Positions 61,233-64,000 of a stretch of DNA of 64,000 bases are shown piece after piece. How positions within the stretch are numbered: the stretch's first letter is position 1; every line of letters begins with the position of its first letter. The stretch lies in the NCBI RefSeq assembly GCF_018199995.1, contig NZ_CP073579.1, positions 682,001 through 746,000 on the forward strand, written 5' to 3'. A program made the position numbers and the translations under genes. The notes below the pieces were generated by a model, which saw only the letters and a program-made list of their open reading frames with translations, did not search any database and had not been told where the DNA came from. Source of the DNA: Photobacterium sp. GJ3. Lineage in GTDB: Bacteria; Pseudomonadota; Gammaproteobacteria; Enterobacterales; Vibrionaceae.

Positions 61233-61955
61233 TTACCACCCAAACAAGCTATCAAGCTCCTGTTCGACCCATAAATAGCTCATACCTATAATACGCTCAA
61301 CCTCCGAGAGGTTACCAAAACATAGCAACGTTTGATCTTGACGCCTCGCATATTTGTCTTCAAAAGGATTTGCGAGTGTTTGTTGCTTTATTGTATCCAG
61401 CCAGGGTTTACCTAAGGAGCATGTATTTCCATAAAGAATAATCTTATTAATATTCAACGTGATTAGTAAGTTATAGAGAGATTGGCCAATAATAGTCGCA
61501 GCGCACTCAGCAACACTTAAAGCAATAGGATCTTGTTCTAGATATAACGCAACAAAATCACTAAAACCCATATCCTCTTTGGTGTAGCGATTAAGCGATT
61601 TTTTTTGAGATAAACTCTGCTGACGATATTTTCTACACAACGCTTTAGAACTCGCTTCAGTTTCTAGACAGCCTTCTCGTCCACAGCCACAAACAGTACC
61701 ATTATCAACAGCTTTAATATGTCCAATCTGGCCACTACCAAACATTTTTCCGCGGTAGATTTGATTATTGATTAGGAATGAAGAACCAATACCATAATCA
61801 ATATTCAGGATGCAGAAGTCTTGCTCGCTGCGCCCGTCCATCCACTTTTCTGCCAAAGCCAGCATAACACAATCATTATCGACTAATACGTTCACATTTA
61901 ATCGCTTTTCTAAAATATATTTAATCTCTATTGTCTCTGTCCATGGAGCCTGTGG
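61233..61955 (-). pseudogene. ROK-family protein remnant lacking its N-terminus
   Basis: Homology is visible from codon 61955 (PQAPWTETIEIKYILEKRLN) through NVLVDNDCVMLALAEKWMDG, GIGSSFLINNQIYRGKMFGS, GQIGHIKAVDNGTVCGCGRE and GCLETEASS (zinc motif). This is the sugar-binding half of NagC/Mlc-type regulators. In the same frame a TAG stops the reading at 61956-61958, and the HTH and first part are missing. An ATG at 61895 could give a 220-residue product, but it would start inside the domain. Visibly AT-rich. A decayed or truncated gene is the best reading. Confidence 0.75.
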
Positions 61956-61958
61956 CTA

Positions 61959-62279
61959 TTCAAAAACAGTAAAAAAGGGATGAAACCCGCCTCTAAAAGG
62001 TGATTCTATATGAGAAATCTCTGTTCAGTATGGTAACCCAGCAATAATTTCAACTAGTATACTTTGGGTAACCTTGAACCGCCTCCCCCTCATATAGCTG
62101 CTCCAATACAAAAAATAAAAATCATATTAAACATAGATTTAACCTAATTTATCTCGACCTTCATGGTGGTTACTAAAAGTTAACTAGTTGCACTAGAAAT
62201 GTAGGTAACCATAATAAACCGCAAGACAGCGAAATCATTCTTCGCTCTATTAATATCCAAATATTGAAGGGTTAATATC
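61959..62279. promoter_or_regulatory. Promoter region of the MdaB operon with repeated palindromes
   Basis: No gene is seen here. GGTAACC occurs at 62032-62038, 62067-62073 and 62204-62210, and CTAGT-TGC-ACTAG (62184-62196) forms an exact inverted repeat with a 3-base spacer, preceded by TTAA. These are candidate operator elements for the operon that starts at 62280. The regulator is not in this window. Confidence 0.5.
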
Positions 62280-62864
62280 ATGAGTAACGTTCTAATCATT
62301 AACGCACACGAACCATCTCCATTTTCTGAAGGCAAGCTAAATGCGGCTTTGGTCGAGAAAGCTCGCGCCCAGTTAGAGTCAAAGGATCACGAAGTTCGCG
62401 TGGTGACGATGCAAGATGACATCGTGGTTGATGAACAACTAGCACATTTTGAGTGGGCAGACCGAGTCATTCTTCAGTCGCCAGTCAACTGGATGACGAT
62501 TCCGTGGTCTTTCAAGAAATACATGGATGATGTATTTACCGCTGGAATGGGTGGTGCGCTATGTGCATTTGATGGTCGGACACCAGAGGAGCCAAAGAAA
62601 AATTACGGCACTGGCGGCACCCGCACTGATACTAAATACATGCTGTCTTTCACATTCAACGCGCCTGAAGAATCATTTAATGACGATAGTGAGTACCTAT
62701 TCCAAGGTCGTAGTGTTGATGATTTGATGTTCCACATGCATGCCAACTTCCGCTTCTTTGGCATGTCTGCATTGCCTACTTTCGCTTGCTATGACGTCAT
62801 GAAAAACGCGGACATTGAGAACGACTTCGCTCGCTTTGAAGCCCACCTAGACGCCAATTTTTAA
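62280..62864 (+). CDS. mdaB: MdaB-like NAD(P)H quinone reductase
   Basis: 194 residues: [20 protein letters not shown] (FMN/FAD phosphate loop), [34 protein letters not shown] and [20 protein letters not shown] match MdaB, a flavodoxin-fold enzyme reducing quinones by two electrons. First gene of an operon with an AhpD-like protein (10 bases) and a DsbA-like protein. Confidence 0.93.
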   Translation: MSNVLIINAHEPSPFSEGKLNAALVEKARAQLESKDHEVRVVTMQDDIVVDEQLAHFEWADRVILQSPVNWMTIPWSFKKYMDDVFTAGMGGALCAFDGRTPEEPKKNYGTGGTRTDTKYMLSFTFNAPEESFNDDSEYLFQGRSVDDLMFHMHANFRFFGMSALPTFACYDVMKNADIENDFARFEAHLDANF

Positions 62865-62874
62865 GGAGATTGTC

Positions 62875-63441
62875 ATGAGCACTGAATTTACTTACTACAA
62901 TGCAGAAACGGCCCCTGAAGAGTCTAAAGCACTGGTAGAACAGTCACAAAAAGGCTTCGGAATGCTGCCAAACCTGCACGCCGTTCTCGCTGAAGCACCG
63001 GCAACCTACGAAGCATACAACACCGTCTTCGACCTATTTATGAAGAACACGACATTAAGTCCACTAGAGCAGCAAGTGGTCTTTATGACTGCAAACTTTG
63101 AAAATAACTGTCACTACTGCGTTCCTGGTCATACTTGGATGATGAAAGCGGGCAAAATGCCAGATGACGTTATTGAGGCATTGCGTGAAGGTACAACTAT
63201 TCCTGATACGAAGCTGCAAGCACTGCATGATTTTACCAAGGCGCTGCTTGATAACCGTGGTCATATTGGTAATCAAAGACTGCAAGCATTTATAGACGCA
63301 GGCTTTACCAAACGCCAAGCACTGGAAGTTCTGACGGGGTTGTCTGCAAAGCTTATCTCAAACTTCACCAACGCATTGGCACACACTGAACCAGATGCGC
63401 CGTTCCAAAAGTTTGCGTGGACGCACCCTAGCGAGCGTTAA
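62875..63441 (+). CDS. AhpD/carboxymuconolactone-decarboxylase-like protein
   Basis: 188 residues. The family motif is NCHYCVPGHTWMMKAGKMPD, with the redox CxxC and downstream His typical of AhpD-like alkylhydroperoxidases. LSPLEQQVVFMTANFENNCH and FIDAGFTKRQALEVLTGLSA frame it. Likely peroxide or disulfide chemistry. AAGGAG lies six bases before ATG. Second in the operon. Confidence 0.92.
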   Translation: MSTEFTYYNAETAPEESKALVEQSQKGFGMLPNLHAVLAEAPATYEAYNTVFDLFMKNTTLSPLEQQVVFMTANFENNCHYCVPGHTWMMKAGKMPDDVIEALREGTTIPDTKLQALHDFTKALLDNRGHIGNQRLQAFIDAGFTKRQALEVLTGLSAKLISNFTNALAHTEPDAPFQKFAWTHPSER

Positions 63442-63470
63442 TCTGAACACGCAGTACTCAAAAGCCAGTC

Positions 63471-63502
63471 AAAGCACTGTTACCATATGGTTACAGTGCT
63501 TT
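63471..63502. repeat. Near-perfect 32-bp palindrome between operon genes
   Basis: AAAGCACTGT / ACAGTGCTTT arms with ACCATATGGT between them; only one T-T pair is mismatched. It lies 16 bases before the DsbA-like start and has no T-run, so it may act as an operator or processing hairpin rather than a terminator. Confidence 0.85.
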
Positions 63503-63517
63503 GAGTAAGGAGCCATT

Positions 63518-64000
63518 ATGAACAATACAGTTAAAATCGACATCATTAGTGATGTCGTCTGCCCTTGGTGCATCATTGGCTACAACCATTTAAAAGCTGC
63601 GATTAACGAGCTTGGAATTGAGGATCGCATCGATATCGAGTGGCAGCCGTTTGAGCTGAATCCTGATATGCCTGCTGAAGGTGAAAATCTTCGTGAACAC
63701 GTAGCACGCAAATATGGCAGCACAGTAGAAGAAAGTAAAAATGCGCGTATTCGCATCGCTGGCATCGGTGCTGAACATGGCTTCGAGTTTAATTACTTTG
63801 ATGACATGAAGATGGTGAACACGTTTGACGCACACATTCTACTTGATTACGCCAAAGGCTTTGGCAAGCAAAGTGAACTAAAGATACGTCTGTTTACGGC
63901 TTTTTTCAGTGAACAGAAAGACATCTCTGACCGTGAAGTTCTAAAAAAAGAACTTATCTCTGTAGGTCTTGATGCTGAAGAAGGCATGCGTTGGTTAGAT
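63518..64000 (+). CDS. DsbA-family (FrnE-like) oxidoreductase, partial
   Basis: 161 codons are in the window, cut at the right edge. It begins MNNTVKIDIISDVVCPWCII with the redox CPWC (residues 15-18), then DIEWQPFELNPDMPAEGENL and NTFDAHILLDYAKGFGKQSE. This matches FrnE-like DsbA thioredoxins without a signal peptide, so cytosolic. AAGGAG lies six bases before ATG. Third gene of the redox operon. Confidence 0.92.
   Translation, partial: MNNTVKIDIISDVVCPWCIIGYNHLKAAINELGIEDRIDIEWQPFELNPDMPAEGENLREHVARKYGSTVEESKNARIRIAGIGAEHGFEFNYFDDMKMVNTFDAHILLDYAKGFGKQSELKIRLFTAFFSEQKDISDREVLKKELISVGLDAEEGMRWLD

Overview
The window looks like ordinary chromosome of a marine gammaproteobacterium of the family Vibrionaceae (Vibrio, Photobacterium, Grimontia or Enterovibrio type). 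The pointers are a pntAB-vxrABC neighbourhood like the one I remember from chromosome II of Vibrio cholerae, a DUF2861 protein, an HlyU-family protein, an RpoS-like second sigma factor, a Rof homologue, and FMN-riboswitch-controlled ribB. Two AT-rich accessory patches interrupt this: about 1.4-4.4 kb (a transposase plus an unusual metzincin protease) and about 50.2-51.6 kb (a coding remnant plus an orphan membrane protein).

Layout. 0-0.8 kb: HAD hydrolase (cut by the edge) and YciH. 1.4-4.2 kb: insertion sequence and metzincin. 4.4-7.9 kb: small Cys/His protein, SOS-controlled umuDC, orphan phosphopantetheinyl transferase, SPOR lipoprotein. 7.9-11.4 kb: electron-transfer flavoprotein etfBA divergent from ETF-ubiquinone oxidoreductase (frameshifted), with a LiuR-like palindrome between them. 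11.4-20.7 kb: CutA, LysE exporter, RpoS-like sigma factor, lipoproteins, LysR and AraC-like regulators, acyltransferase, a NadD-like/NadE divergent pair, YoaH. 20.8-28.2 kb: NnrS, the Vxr (Wig) two-component envelope-stress system, proton-translocating transhydrogenase pntAB. 28.6-36.2 kb: HlyU, small proteins, an SBF-type transporter, riboswitch-ribB, a cytosolic-type 5'-nucleotidase, a glyoxalase-like protein, YbjD.

The most interesting unit is 36.25-45.8 kb: eleven tightly packed minus-strand genes (DUF523/DUF1722, MerR regulator, photolyase, NTF2-like, SDR, FAD oxidoreductase, DUF1365, cyclopropane-synthase-like methyltransferase, DUF2878, chalcone-isomerase-like, DUF3833). The MerR protein resembles class II LitR regulators, which lack a clear B12-binding motif. 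Upstream of the first gene lies a mirror-symmetric array of four half-sites: T(A/G)TACA-N11-TGTACA and its exact inverse, flanking a plausible sigma-70 promoter. I read this as a light or singlet-oxygen-responsive operon that repairs DNA and remodels unsaturated membrane lipids.

45.9-50.1 kb holds small housekeeping and fragmentary genes (truncated NYN protein, YkvA, HTH-2TM regulator, Rof, GNAT, YddG, RibD-like reductase). 52.3-54.3 kb encodes a periplasmic sulfite dehydrogenase pair (Mo subunit plus dihaem cytochrome). 54.4-61.1 kb carries a zinc-phospholipase-C-like protein with a lipoprotein, a Gfo/Idh/MocA enzyme, LysR, a periplasmic 5'-nucleotidase and a zinc-ribbon protein of unknown role. 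61.2-64.0 kb has a decayed ROK gene and a redox operon (MdaB, AhpD-like, DsbA-like) with several palindromes in its promoter and intergenic space.

Two conserved genes (ETF-QO and photolyase) each carry what looks like one missing A in an A-run, so sequencing error is a live alternative to true inactivation. No rRNA, tRNA, CRISPR array or prophage was recognised.
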